Below, one piece after another: positions 1-8,300 of a stretch of DNA of 10,559 nucleotides. Each line of letters opens with the position of its first letter. Positions within the stretch are counted from its first letter, which is position 1. The translations under genes and the position numbers were made by a program. Source of the stretch: an uncultured Prevotellaceae bacterium (GTDB lineage Bacteria; Bacteroidota; Bacteroidia; Bacteroidales; Bacteroidaceae); the NCBI GenBank assembly GCA_946406585.1, contig CAMJLI010000061.1, positions 1-10,559 on the forward strand, given 5' to 3'. Under the pieces are notes generated by a model. That model saw only the letters and a list, made by a program, of their open reading frames with translations. It was not told the origin of the DNA and did no database searches.

Positions 1-89
1 GCACCTTTCACGAAGTCTTTTTCCTTGATTTGCGCTGTTGCCAGCACCGGCACCAACATCAGTGCCATGAAGATAAGTTTTGTTCTCAT
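1..89 (-). CDS. N-terminal fragment of an exported protein (signal peptide), runs off window
   Basis: The minus-strand ATG at 89 opens 29 complete codons that continue past the window edge. The first ~20 residues, MRTKLIFMALMLVPVLATAQ, look like a Sec signal peptide: two basic residues, a hydrophobic core, and an Ala-x-Ala-like site before Gln, after which the chain turns charged (IKEKDFVKG). A periplasmic or outer-membrane location is therefore inferred. I do not recognise the family from so few residues. It lies 51 bases downstream of the helicase stop on the same strand, and I see neither a clear terminator nor a TAnnTTTG promoter in the gap, so it may be cotranscribed with the helicase. 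Its product and true length cannot be judged from this window. Confidence 0.65.
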   Translation of the reverse strand, partial: MRTKLIFMALMLVPVLATAQIKEKDFVKG

Positions 90-140
90 AAGTAGTTTTT
101 CAGAATTAACCAATCATATTCTCAATGAATTGCACAATTT

Positions 141-3100
141 TCACATAGACTCTTGACTGTCGACACCCCTTTTTCTTTCAAGCACCATGTCAGCGAGCAC
201 CACTGGAATCTCGGGCTCCCTCTTGCCCGCATCCTTCGGCCTCCATGCCACGATGAACCGCACCGATGCAGAACGCACCTCATATCCCTTCTCCTCCCAG
301 TTGGATATCGTGGTCTTCATCCTTGCCGACACTTGTACCACGGGCTTGTCAGTCTTCATATCATACAACACATTCCCCTTGTACGCCAAGGCATCTCCAC
401 TCCTGAGCGCCAACACCTCGTTTTTCAGATTTCTGGCATATTCCAAGAACACATCCTTATGGGAGAGTTGCAGCACTATCTCATCAGGCATTTCGTACTG
501 CCTATGGCATACCACGTACTTATCGACAGGCAAATCATGGAAGCAGTCACCATTAACATGTATGAACAGCCTCTTCTTGGCCCTCGTCATCCCCACATAG
601 AATTTTCGCAAGATTTCATCATCCCTGTTGCGGTTGTCGGAAACCAGCATGTAAACATCGTCGAACTCATGTCCTTTGGCCTTGTGGATGGTGGAGACCA
701 CGACATCCTCTCCACCCACCTCACAGAAATCCTCCACAGAAGACTCAAAGACAAATTCCCAGAAGTCAGTTCGATACTTGCACTTGTTGGTCTGTTCAAA
801 CACCTCCAGACAGCGTTTCACATACGAAAGGCATGTGCTTCTCTCGTAGCAGTTGAAAGTGGCCTGCTTGGCTTGTTCCCACAATTCGTCGGTTATCAAC
901 GGTGTGTCCGTCCTCCTGTCTATCTGCTTCAGGAAATACCTTATCTCAGCGAGATTGCAGAAAGGGAAGCCATCCAAGGAATGAATCAACTTGCTGTTGA
1001 CTCCATTTTTTCGCAGGAGAGCCATGACGATGGCAGCCTCCTCGTTTGTCTGAGTGAGCACACACGACGTGCCCCCTCTCCTATTGGCCTTCAATTCATC
1101 CACAAGAGGATGATACAAATACTGCGAGTGATGCCTCGTCAGGCCAACCCATCCCTTCTCCTTGCTCATAGAAATGATGGGAGTGGACTTCATCCTTTGT
1201 CTGATGTTCTTCACGAAAGCATTTGCAAAATCCACCACATTCATGGCACTGCGATAATTCTCTGTCATCTCAATGACGCGCCCTCCATTCTGTGCCAGCT
1301 GCAACATGTAGCAAGAGTTGGAACCACGAAAGCCGAAGATGTTCTGGTCGTCGTCGCCCACAGCAATCACCCTCATTTCCTCATTCTTCTCCATAAGAGC
1401 CTTTACGAGCGCATGCTCCTCCACCCCCATGTCCTGCGCCTCGTCAATCACCAGCACCGTCTTGCCTATCTTGTTGGGCTCCACCTCTCCCTGCATTATC
1501 ATTTCCGCAGCCTTGGCAACGACATCATCCGAATCCTCCAAATTCCCGATTCTGCCCAAGAGGTCGAAACAATAAGAGTGAAAGGTCTTTATTTCAACGA
1601 AATGAGCAGCATTGCCTATCATTTCCATCAGCCTCTGCTTGAACTCGGTGGCAGCAGCCCTCGAGAAGGTCAGCATCAGCAACTGCTCATGCTTCACATC
1701 CTCGAGCAGCAACAGTGAAGCCAACTTGTGCACCAGGACTTTAGTCTTGCCACTGCCAGGACCAGCCGCCACAACGATGCACCGCGTCTCCTTGTCGGAG
1801 ATTATTTCCATCTGTCGCCCTGACAACTGCCCGAACAGATGCTTATACTTCCCTGGAGTCACGTTGCGCTGTATCTCCGTCAGCCTTTCCCCCTTGAAAT
1901 ACTTTGCCACGAAGCGCTTATAATCCATCTGGAAGTAATCCTGCACATATTGCAGTGCTGCTTGATAGTCGCGCACCATGAGGTTGGCATATTCCCCCAC
2001 GATATGCACCTGTTGGATTTTCTGCTTGTAGAATTCGTCAAGCATCCTGTAGTCATCGCGTTTATACCTCACTTTGTTGTCCTTCAGGCGTCGGATGTCC
2101 ATTCCGTTATAAAGCACGAGGAATCCACCCTCAAGCTTCAACGCCCTTATCATCGACATATAAAGAAGCGCTTCCTCCACCTCTCCCAATTGCACGTCCT
2201 CCAAGTTGACGAAGAGAGAGCGTTGCCCTGTCCTCACCCTTTTCAGCAATTCCACGACGGAGAATTGCACCGGTTTGTAATTGGTGTCTTCGCCTGTCTT
2301 CCCATCCACTTGCTTGTAGAGCCATTCCAAAGCAATCTTGCAAATTTCCATTCGCCTATGATATCTGCTTTGGGTGGTGTTCCTGTCAGCCAGAGACACC
2401 AATTCCACATTGTGTGCCGAATCCTCTTTTTTGCGTACATAGCCCTTTATGGTGAGGAAATAGAGCAGTGTGCGAATGTCTTTCTCTTTCGAGAACGACA
2501 TTCCATCTTTCACAGCATCATCGTTAAGTTGCTTGCATGAGGTGCGCAACACCCCGTCACGTAACCGTCTGAGCATGTAATCCTCAAGTTTTGCGAAACT
2601 TTCGAGAAGAGCCTTCACCTTGTGTTCCGATGTCCCAGGGTCGTTCAGGAAAGCCGTGATGTCCTTGGTGTCAGCCAATATGCCCTCTTGCCTCATCCGT
2701 TCCACCACAGACACCACCTCGGCCTTGCTCATGGCGAGGATGTCGGCAAGATAATCCACCCTCGACTCAGCATCGGTGTCGAGCGCCTTTGCCTTGCTCT
2801 TCTGCGATATCAGCGACTTTATGACCCTCACAGCATTCGTCACGTCGTCGGAGCCAAACAGAGCCGACTGCATGATTTTCTGCCTTGCCTCATCCACGTT
2901 TTTCACCGTGATGCCTGTGGCATAAACGTGGGGCACGTTGTTTCCCCGCTCCAGGTATCCACCCTGTTCCAAGGCAGAGAGAGCCGTTCTCACGCGTGTT
3001 TCCAAATCCACCACTTGGTCGTCCCATCCTGCCTGTCTTGCTATTTCGAGAGCCGAGCAGCACACCCTCATCCGCTGACGGGTGAGTTCTTTCACAGCCT

Positions 3101-4982
3101 TCCACACCTGTTGTATCTCACTGATGCTGAGTTTTGTCTGGTTCAACAGGATGAAATGCTTGTCGAGGTCATTGTCGCTATAAAGGACATAACATTTAGC
3201 CTCAAGTTGCGGGTCACGCCCCGCCCTTCCAGCCTCTTGCACATAGTTCTCCAAGGAATCGGAGATGTCGTAGTGAACAACAAGTCCGACATCCTTTTTG
3301 TCCACCCCCATGCCAAATGCCGAAGTGGCCACAATGATGCGCACCCTGTCTGTCATGAAAGCGTCTTGGTTGACTATTTTTTCATCACGGTCCATCTTGC
3401 CGTTGAAGGGCAAGGCCCTGAAGCCGTCACGCGTCAGTTTTTCAGACAGTTCCCGTGTTTTTCTTGTCCTCGACACATAAACGATTGTCGGGCATGGGTT
3501 TTCCGTCACCAAAGACCTTAGTTTCATATATTTGTCTTCGTCGGTGTCGGAATGAATCACCCTATATCTCAAGTTGGTCCTGGTGGCTTTTGACGCATAA
3601 AGCTGCAAGTCAAGATTGAGTGTACGTTTGAAATAGTCGCAAATGTCCTGAATCACTTTCTGCTTGGCAGTAGCCGTAAAGCACGAAACAGGAATACAGT
3701 CCCGGCCTTTCCTTTTCTGATACTCTCTTATAAAATTCCCGATATAGAGGTAGTCCACCCTGAAGTCTTGCCCCCATGACGAAAAGCAGTGAGCCTCATC
3801 GATAACGAATCTCACCACATGCCTTGCCATCAGTATTCTCTCTATGGTTTTTGAGCGCAACATTTCCGGTGAGATATAAAGCAACGAAGCCTCCCCATCC
3901 CGCACCCTCTGTATCGACAGAGCTCTTGTTATGGGGTCAAGCAGTCCGTTGATTGTCACAGCATCCGTGATGCCACGGTCGGCGAGGTTGTCCACCTGGT
4001 CTTTCATCAGCGACTGCAAGGGCGAGATGACCACAGTCAGTCCGTGCACCGTCCGGCCTTCCATCAAAGCCGGCAGTTGGAAGGTGAGCGACTTTCCCCC
4101 TCCAGTAGGGAATATCGCCAACAGCGACAGTCCGTCGGCAGCAGCTTGTGCCGCCCTTTCCTGAAGCGGTTCGCCCTCGTATGTCCGGAACTGGTCGTAA
4201 CCGAAAAAAGTTTTCAGTTGGTGCCGTAAGTCCAAATATTCGTTGCAATAGTCGCAACCCATCATGCAATGAGTGTCGCGCAACGACTTCACGACCTGTT
4301 CCACGTCGGGATAATTGCGAAGCACCCAACCAGGTGTTACCGAGCGTCTGTCGGAAGTGTCGACGAGAGCCAATGCATAAGCCAGTTCACAAGGATATTG
4401 CCGAACGAGCATCTCGAAGTCAGCATGTTGGCAACATTTTCCTTTGTATGCCTTTCTTATCTCTTCCGCCAAGCCCTCTTCCATTTCCATTTTCTCTGCT
4501 CCTACCAGCATCAAGAATCCCTCGAATTCCTTTTGTCCTTTCAATAGAGTTGCAAAAATTCTCTGTCTTTCCCCGGCAAGAGAATGCCATTGGCTTATCT
4601 CGTCCATCAGCAGGTGGTAGGCTTTCTCGCAGTCGTTCACCGGGTTGTTCATTTGTTCGCTTACCAACTTGTCATCCTTCAGAAGCTTGTGATAAGGACG
4701 TTCAGGGAAAAGCAGTGGTGAAATGTAAAGCGTGTCGACGAAAAGCCATCGTGGTGTGCTGTCGCCGAAAAGATATTTCACATCATGATGGATGATATTG
4801 TGTCCACATACGAAATCGACATTTTGCAAGAATTCGAGCAAGCCCTCCTTGGAAGATTGGTGAAAGACAGAGCCATCATGGCGCACCGCCCCGATATCGT
4901 GGATTCTGTGGTCGGAAATGCCAACCTCTACATCCACGACAGCCAGATTGGCGATAGGTGAGGTATTGCGCTCCTGTGCCAT
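141..4982 (-). CDS. Exonuclease-RecQ-UvrD tripartite DNA helicase (RecQ family ATP-dependent helicase with C-terminal SF1A helicase)
   Basis: A 1613-residue cytosolic DNA-processing enzyme. Residues 1-130 resemble a DnaQ/DEDD 3'-5' exonuclease: ExoI D17-x-E19, ExoII H61-N62...D67, a VDTL segment at 82-85, and ExoIII-like D117. The usual ExoIII histidine position holds Asn112. Residues ~260-615 are a full RecQ core: Q274, Walker A PTGGGKS 292-298, DEAH 395-398 followed by the aromatic-rich loop, FTATA 435-439, motif V ~551-565, and motif VI QEAGRAGRD 582-590. The canonical RecQ four-Cys zinc site is not visible; instead C239, C243 and C246 precede the core. Residues ~620-1040 contain several winged-helix-like stretches. 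Residues ~1050-1480 are a full UvrD/PcrA core: Q1057, Walker A GPGSGKT 1074-1080, DEAQD 1180-1184, GDDDQNIFGFRG 1209-1220, ENYRS 1241-1245, HKAKGHEFD 1433-1441, and YVGMTRAKKR 1462-1471. The last ~110 residues are unassigned. The ATG at 4982 puts the ExoI motif at a normal distance from the N-terminus. A role in recombination, fork repair or end processing is inferred. The reading frame is intact. Confidence 0.93.
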   Translation of the reverse strand: MAQERNTSPIANLAVVDVEVGISDHRIHDIGAVRHDGSVFHQSSKEGLLEFLQNVDFVCGHNIIHHDVKYLFGDSTPRWLFVDTLYISPLLFPERPYHKLLKDDKLVSEQMNNPVNDCEKAYHLLMDEISQWHSLAGERQRIFATLLKGQKEFEGFLMLVGAEKMEMEEGLAEEIRKAYKGKCCQHADFEMLVRQYPCELAYALALVDTSDRRSVTPGWVLRNYPDVEQVVKSLRDTHCMMGCDYCNEYLDLRHQLKTFFGYDQFRTYEGEPLQERAAQAAADGLSLLAIFPTGGGKSLTFQLPALMEGRTVHGLTVVISPLQSLMKDQVDNLADRGITDAVTINGLLDPITRALSIQRVRDGEASLLYISPEMLRSKTIERILMARHVVRFVIDEAHCFSSWGQDFRVDYLYIGNFIREYQKRKGRDCIPVSCFTATAKQKVIQDICDYFKRTLNLDLQLYASKATRTNLRYRVIHSDTDEDKYMKLRSLVTENPCPTIVYVSRTRKTRELSEKLTRDGFRALPFNGKMDRDEKIVNQDAFMTDRVRIIVATSAFGMGVDKKDVGLVVHYDISDSLENYVQEAGRAGRDPQLEAKCYVLYSDNDLDKHFILLNQTKLSISEIQQVWKAVKELTRQRMRVCCSALEIARQAGWDDQVVDLETRVRTALSALEQGGYLERGNNVPHVYATGITVKNVDEARQKIMQSALFGSDDVTNAVRVIKSLISQKSKAKALDTDAESRVDYLADILAMSKAEVVSVVERMRQEGILADTKDITAFLNDPGTSEHKVKALLESFAKLEDYMLRRLRDGVLRTSCKQLNDDAVKDGMSFSKEKDIRTLLYFLTIKGYVRKKEDSAHNVELVSLADRNTTQSRYHRRMEICKIALEWLYKQVDGKTGEDTNYKPVQFSVVELLKRVRTGQRSLFVNLEDVQLGEVEEALLYMSMIRALKLEGGFLVLYNGMDIRRLKDNKVRYKRDDYRMLDEFYKQKIQQVHIVGEYANLMVRDYQAALQYVQDYFQMDYKRFVAKYFKGERLTEIQRNVTPGKYKHLFGQLSGRQMEIISDKETRCIVVAAGPGSGKTKVLVHKLASLLLLEDVKHEQLLMLTFSRAAATEFKQRLMEMIGNAAHFVEIKTFHSYCFDLLGRIGNLEDSDDVVAKAAEMIMQGEVEPNKIGKTVLVIDEAQDMGVEEHALVKALMEKNEEMRVIAVGDDDQNIFGFRGSNSCYMLQLAQNGGRVIEMTENYRSAMNVVDFANAFVKNIRQRMKSTPIISMSKEKGWVGLTRHHSQYLYHPLVDELKANRRGGTSCVLTQTNEEAAIVMALLRKNGVNSKLIHSLDGFPFCNLAEIRYFLKQIDRRTDTPLITDELWEQAKQATFNCYERSTCLSYVKRCLEVFEQTNKCKYRTDFWEFVFESSVEDFCEVGGEDVVVSTIHKAKGHEFDDVYMLVSDNRNRDDEILRKFYVGMTRAKKRLFIHVNGDCFHDLPVDKYVVCHRQYEMPDEIVLQLSHKDVFLEYARNLKNEVLALRSGDALAYKGNVLYDMKTDKPVVQVSARMKTTISNWEEKGYEVRSASVRFIVAWRPKDAGKREPEIPVVLADMVLERKRGVDSQESM

Positions 4983-5079
4983 GTGCTGTTCTTATGCATT
5001 CAAGCAGGCAACCACATCAAATTCTGATCACCTACTTAACCCGAATAACGATCATCAGACCGACCGAAAGGACAGTAGT

Positions 5080-5091
5080 TTGAATATTCAA
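5080..5091. repeat. Perfect 12-base palindrome at the predicted helicase transcription start
   Basis: TTGAATATTCAA is a perfect palindrome. On the minus strand it begins two bases downstream of the putative -7 element TATCTTCGC, so it would cover the predicted transcription start of the helicase gene. This is a common place for a repressor operator. The site is AT-rich and short, so chance occurrence is possible, and no regulator is identified. Confidence 0.35.
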
Positions 5092-5093
5092 CT

Positions 5094-5102
5094 GCGAAGA
5101 TA
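5094..5102 (-). promoter_or_regulatory. Putative Bacteroidota-type -7 promoter element for the helicase gene
   Basis: The minus strand reads TATCTTCGC, a near match to the Bacteroidota primary sigma-factor -7 consensus TAnnTTTG with the often-seen trailing C. It lies ~112 bases upstream of the helicase ATG, giving a leader of roughly 100 bases. I see no good -33 TTTG; that region is instead an A8 tract and the 5119-5137 dyad. A weak or regulated promoter would fit this. Confidence 0.5.
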
Positions 5103-5118
5103 GCATTTTTTTTCGGAT

Positions 5119-5137
5119 TATGTAGCATTGCTGCATA
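5119..5137. repeat. 19-base near-perfect dyad in the -33 region of the helicase promoter
   Basis: TATGTAGCATTGCTGCATA reads the same on both strands apart from one mismatched pair and the central base. Its centre is ~26 bases upstream of the putative -7 element, so it covers the -33 region. With a single central base it is better explained as a protein-binding DNA dyad than as an RNA hairpin. On the minus strand it is followed by an A-run rather than a T-run, so it is not a normal intrinsic terminator for the efflux operon. Confidence 0.35.
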
Positions 5138-5175
5138 TTTTTCCACTCTACAGAACATGCAATGCAATCAAGCCC

Positions 5176-8100
5176 CTACCTTTTCCGTCGTGGCATTACG
5201 CGTTCCTCGATGTTCTGGAAGATGATGAAAAGCACGGGAACGATGAAAAGCAACGCAATGGTGCCTATGAGCATGCCACCAATGGTGCCCACGCCCAGGG
5301 AGCGGTTGCCGTTGGCCCCCACGCCCGTGGCGAACGCCAATGGCAACAATCCGAATACCATCGTCATCGAGGTCATGAGGATTGGGCGCAATCGCACAGA
5401 GGCAGCATCCAAGGCAGCCTCAACAATAGTCATCCCATGCCTACGACGCTCCGAGGCATATTCGGTCAGCAATATGGCAGTCTTAGCCAACAAGCCAATG
5501 AGCATGATAAGGCCCGTCTGCATGTATATGTTGTTTTCCAATCCCCACATCTGCGCGAAGATAAAAGAGCCACAAAGGCCGAAAGGCACGCTGAGGATGA
5601 CAGCCAGAGGAATGAACAGGCTCTCATAAAGAGCACACAAGATGAGGTAGATGAAAACGATGCAAAGCACGAAGACCATGGTGGTGGTGTTCTCTGCGGA
5701 TGCCTCCTCACGTGTCATGCCACCAAACTCATACCCATACCCCTCGGGCAATTCCTGTGCCGCCACTTCACGAATGGCAGCGATGGCCTGTCCCGTGGAA
5801 TACCCGTCGGCAGGAGTGCCATTGACGCTGATGCTTGGGAAGAGGTTGAATCGCGACAGCGTTTCAGAGCCGTAAATGCGGGTGAGGGTAAGGTACTGCC
5901 CTATGGGCGACATCTCTCCACTGCTCGACTTCACGAAGATGTTGTTGAGCGACTCCGTGTCCAACCTGTATTCGGGAGATGCCTGCACCATGACGCGGTA
6001 AAGTTTGGTGAACCGCACGAAGTTGGATGCATACATGCCACCCACATATCCACCCAGCACCGATAGCACGTCGCTGGGCGACACCCCATGCCTCTTGCAG
6101 AGGGCAGCATCCACCTCAATCCTGTATTGAGGGTATTTCAAGGAGAAATTGGTTGTGGCGCGAGAAATCTCCGGCCTCTCGTTGAGAGCATGTATCACCT
6201 TGTTGGTATATGACATCAGGTCGTTGATGGTGCCGCCTTTCTTGTCCTGTATGTGCAGTTCGAAGCCATTGATGCGCCCGAACCCGGGTATCATCGCCTG
6301 CGTGTTGACCTGTATCTTTGCATTCACGATGTCGGCAGTCCTGCGGTAAATCTCCTCCATGATGCTGTCCACGCCATCAGCATTTCCCTTTCGCTCATCC
6401 CATTTCTTCAATTTCAGCGTGAAGTTTCCATTCGACGACGACTGGTCGAAGCCGACGCTGTTGCCCGTCACCATCGAGTAGGTGCGCAACTGCGGCAAGT
6501 CCTTGATGCGGTCCTCCACCTGCTGCATGATGGTATTGGTCTGCTGCAACGTGGAACCAGGAGAAGCCTGCACATTCACAAACACCGTCCCCATGTCCTC
6601 GCTTGGCACCAGTCCTGTCTTTGTCGACTTCATGAGCCATGCGAGTCCTCCGATGGCCGCCAGCACAAGAATCACCGCCAACCATTTTGCGCGGAAAGAA
6701 ACAGCCACCGCTTTCTTGTACTTGCGCACGACAACCGAGAAGGCAGCATCGAAAGCATCGTGGAAACGAGAAGACAACGAGCGCTTCTCCGTGTTGTGAG
6801 GAGTCATGAACAGTGCGCACAGCGCAGGGGAAAGCGTCATGGCATTCAACAGCGATATGGCGACGGCGATGGCCATGGTGATGCCAAACTGCTTGTAGAA
6901 CGTGCCGGTGACACCGCTGATGAACGAGACAGGCACGAAGACAGCCATGAACACCAAGGTGGTGGTGATGAGAGCCGACGTGATGCCGTGCATGGCTTGT
7001 ATGGTGGCCTCGTAAGCCTTCTGGCACCCTTCGTCAAACTTGGCTTGCACCGCCTCCACCACCACTATGGCATCATCCACCACGGTGCCTATGACGAGGA
7101 CGAGGGCGAAGAGAGTCAACATGTTGAGCGAGAAACCGATGGCATAGATGGCAGCCAAGGTTCCTATGAGCGACACCACGATGGCGATGGTGGGTATGAA
7201 AGTGGAGCGGAAGTTCTGCAAGAAGATGTAAACCACCAGAACCACCAGCAACAGCGCCTCAAAAAGGGTCTTCAGCACGCTGGCAATCGATGCGTCGAGG
7301 AAGTCCTTCTTTGACTCCAGGTCCTCTATCACGATGCCGGAGGGCAGACCTTTCCTGATGTCCTCCACCTCGCTGTCTATCTGTTTTATTATTTCGTTGG
7401 CATTCGAGCCGCTCACCTGGTTGATGGAAATGTTCACGCCGGGATGGTCGTTGGTCTCGCCAATGAAGTCGTAGCTTTGCGCACCCAGTTCCACGCGTGC
7501 CACGTCGCCGATGCGCAGGACGTCGCCATTGGGCAATGACCTTATCACCATCTGCTCGTATCCGGCCTCCTCTTCGTATCGGCCGCGATATTTCAGCACG
7601 TATTGGAAAGTGTTCTTCGAGTCAGCCCCCAGGGTGCCTGTCGCCACCTCCACATTCTGCTCATCCAGCACCCTGTTTATATCGGAAGGAGTCAGTCCGT
7701 AGTGAGCCATCTTCTGCGGATCGAGCCATATCCGCATGGAGTAGTCGGCACCCATCACGTTCACCTCTCCCACTCCAGGTATTCGGCTGAGCCTTGGTTC
7801 GATATTGATTTTCGTGTAATTAGCCAAGAAGGTGCGGTCAAACGAGTCATCCGGGCTATACAAGGTGATCTGCTTGATGTTCGACGTCTGTCTTTTCCTC
7901 ACTGTCAGTCCGCTCTTCACCACATCGCTTGGCAGTCGTCCCTGCACGGTGGCGGCACGGTTCTGCACGTTCACCATTGCCATGTCGGGGTCGGTGCCTT
8001 GCCTGAAGAACACGCTGATGCTGGCACGTCCCGTATTGGAGGCAGACGACGACATGTACATCATCCCCTCCACGCCGTTGATGGCTTCCTCCAGAGGCAC

Positions 8101-8289
8101 CACGACGCTCTTCTGCACCGTCTCCGCATTGGCTCCCGTATAGTTGGCCATGATGCGGACGGTGGGAGGAGCAATCTCCGGGAACTGCTCCAATGCCAGG
8201 CGGGAAAGTCCGATTATTCCCACCAGCACTATCAGTACGCTGATGACACATGCCAATATCGGCCGGTCTATGAATGTCTTGACGCTCAC
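5176..8289 (-). CDS. RND multidrug efflux pump, inner-membrane transporter (HAE1/AcrB family)
   Basis: The 1037-residue product is close to the ~1040-1050 residues usual for AcrB-type pumps. These use the proton gradient to move drugs, bile salts or other amphiphiles from periplasm or inner membrane through a tripartite channel. The sequence shows the typical layout: TM1 at ~10-30, a large periplasmic loop to ~335, TM2-TM6 at ~337-492, TM7 at ~535-553, a second periplasmic loop, then TM8-TM12 at ~868-1024. The proton-relay aspartates are D405 and D406 in GTVVDDAIVVVEA, matching AcrB D407/D408, and K936 in GLLAKTAIL matches AcrB K940. The N-terminal FIDRPI motif is also typical. The start codon is GTG, preceded by GAGG at a spacing of 7 bases. 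The fusion-protein gene ends 9 bases upstream, so the two are surely cotranscribed. The substrate cannot be deduced. No outer-membrane channel gene follows; the helicase gene lies downstream instead. Confidence 0.95.
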   Translation of the reverse strand: MSVKTFIDRPILACVISVLIVLVGIIGLSRLALEQFPEIAPPTVRIMANYTGANAETVQKSVVVPLEEAINGVEGMMYMSSSASNTGRASISVFFRQGTDPDMAMVNVQNRAATVQGRLPSDVVKSGLTVRKRQTSNIKQITLYSPDDSFDRTFLANYTKINIEPRLSRIPGVGEVNVMGADYSMRIWLDPQKMAHYGLTPSDINRVLDEQNVEVATGTLGADSKNTFQYVLKYRGRYEEEAGYEQMVIRSLPNGDVLRIGDVARVELGAQSYDFIGETNDHPGVNISINQVSGSNANEIIKQIDSEVEDIRKGLPSGIVIEDLESKKDFLDASIASVLKTLFEALLLVVLVVYIFLQNFRSTFIPTIAIVVSLIGTLAAIYAIGFSLNMLTLFALVLVIGTVVDDAIVVVEAVQAKFDEGCQKAYEATIQAMHGITSALITTTLVFMAVFVPVSFISGVTGTFYKQFGITMAIAVAISLLNAMTLSPALCALFMTPHNTEKRSLSSRFHDAFDAAFSVVVRKYKKAVAVSFRAKWLAVILVLAAIGGLAWLMKSTKTGLVPSEDMGTVFVNVQASPGSTLQQTNTIMQQVEDRIKDLPQLRTYSMVTGNSVGFDQSSSNGNFTLKLKKWDERKGNADGVDSIMEEIYRRTADIVNAKIQVNTQAMIPGFGRINGFELHIQDKKGGTINDLMSYTNKVIHALNERPEISRATTNFSLKYPQYRIEVDAALCKRHGVSPSDVLSVLGGYVGGMYASNFVRFTKLYRVMVQASPEYRLDTESLNNIFVKSSSGEMSPIGQYLTLTRIYGSETLSRFNLFPSISVNGTPADGYSTGQAIAAIREVAAQELPEGYGYEFGGMTREEASAENTTTMVFVLCIVFIYLILCALYESLFIPLAVILSVPFGLCGSFIFAQMWGLENNIYMQTGLIMLIGLLAKTAILLTEYASERRRHGMTIVEAALDAASVRLRPILMTSMTMVFGLLPLAFATGVGANGNRSLGVGTIGGMLIGTIALLFIVPVLFIIFQNIEERVMPRRKR

Positions 8290-8296
8290 CTTATTA

Positions 8297-8300
8297 CCTC
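8297..8300 (-). promoter_or_regulatory. Shine-Dalgarno-like GAGG before the GTG start of the RND pump
   Basis: On the minus strand the fusion-protein stop TGA runs into GAGG, followed by 7 bases and then the pump's GTG. This supports the GTG at 8289 as the real start and suggests coupled translation. Such a site stands out because the other starts in the window have no clear Shine-Dalgarno sequence. Confidence 0.5.

Noticed and set aside
153..1718. 521-codon open frame on the plus strand, antisense to the UvrD part of the helicase
   Set aside because: It lies wholly opposite a gene with clear motifs, its translation is rich in His, Leu, Arg and Ser with no recognisable domain, and no promoter element precedes it. 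It is a by-product of codon bias.
2622..3521. 299-codon plus-strand open frame opposite the RecQ part
   Set aside because: Antisense shadow with no domain-like sequence; the minus strand here encodes RecQ motifs V and VI and part of the winged-helix-like linker.
141..4982. The helicase as part of an anti-phage defence island
   Set aside because: Helicase-nuclease fusions do occur in defence systems, but its neighbours are an efflux operon and a small exported protein, with parC beyond. There is no methylase, toxin, CRISPR or mobile-element gene, and base composition does not stand out. A repair role is the simpler reading.
5119..5137. The dyad as an intrinsic terminator for the efflux operon
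   Set aside because: On the minus strand no T-run follows it (the following bases are A-rich), and with a one-base centre it would not fold as a normal hairpin. A T-run follows only on the plus strand, where no gene ends.
6253..7314. 353-codon plus-strand open frame opposite the RND pump
   Set aside because: Very His- and Arg-rich translation without hydrophobic pattern or motifs; the minus strand encodes the pump's membrane segments and proton-relay aspartates.
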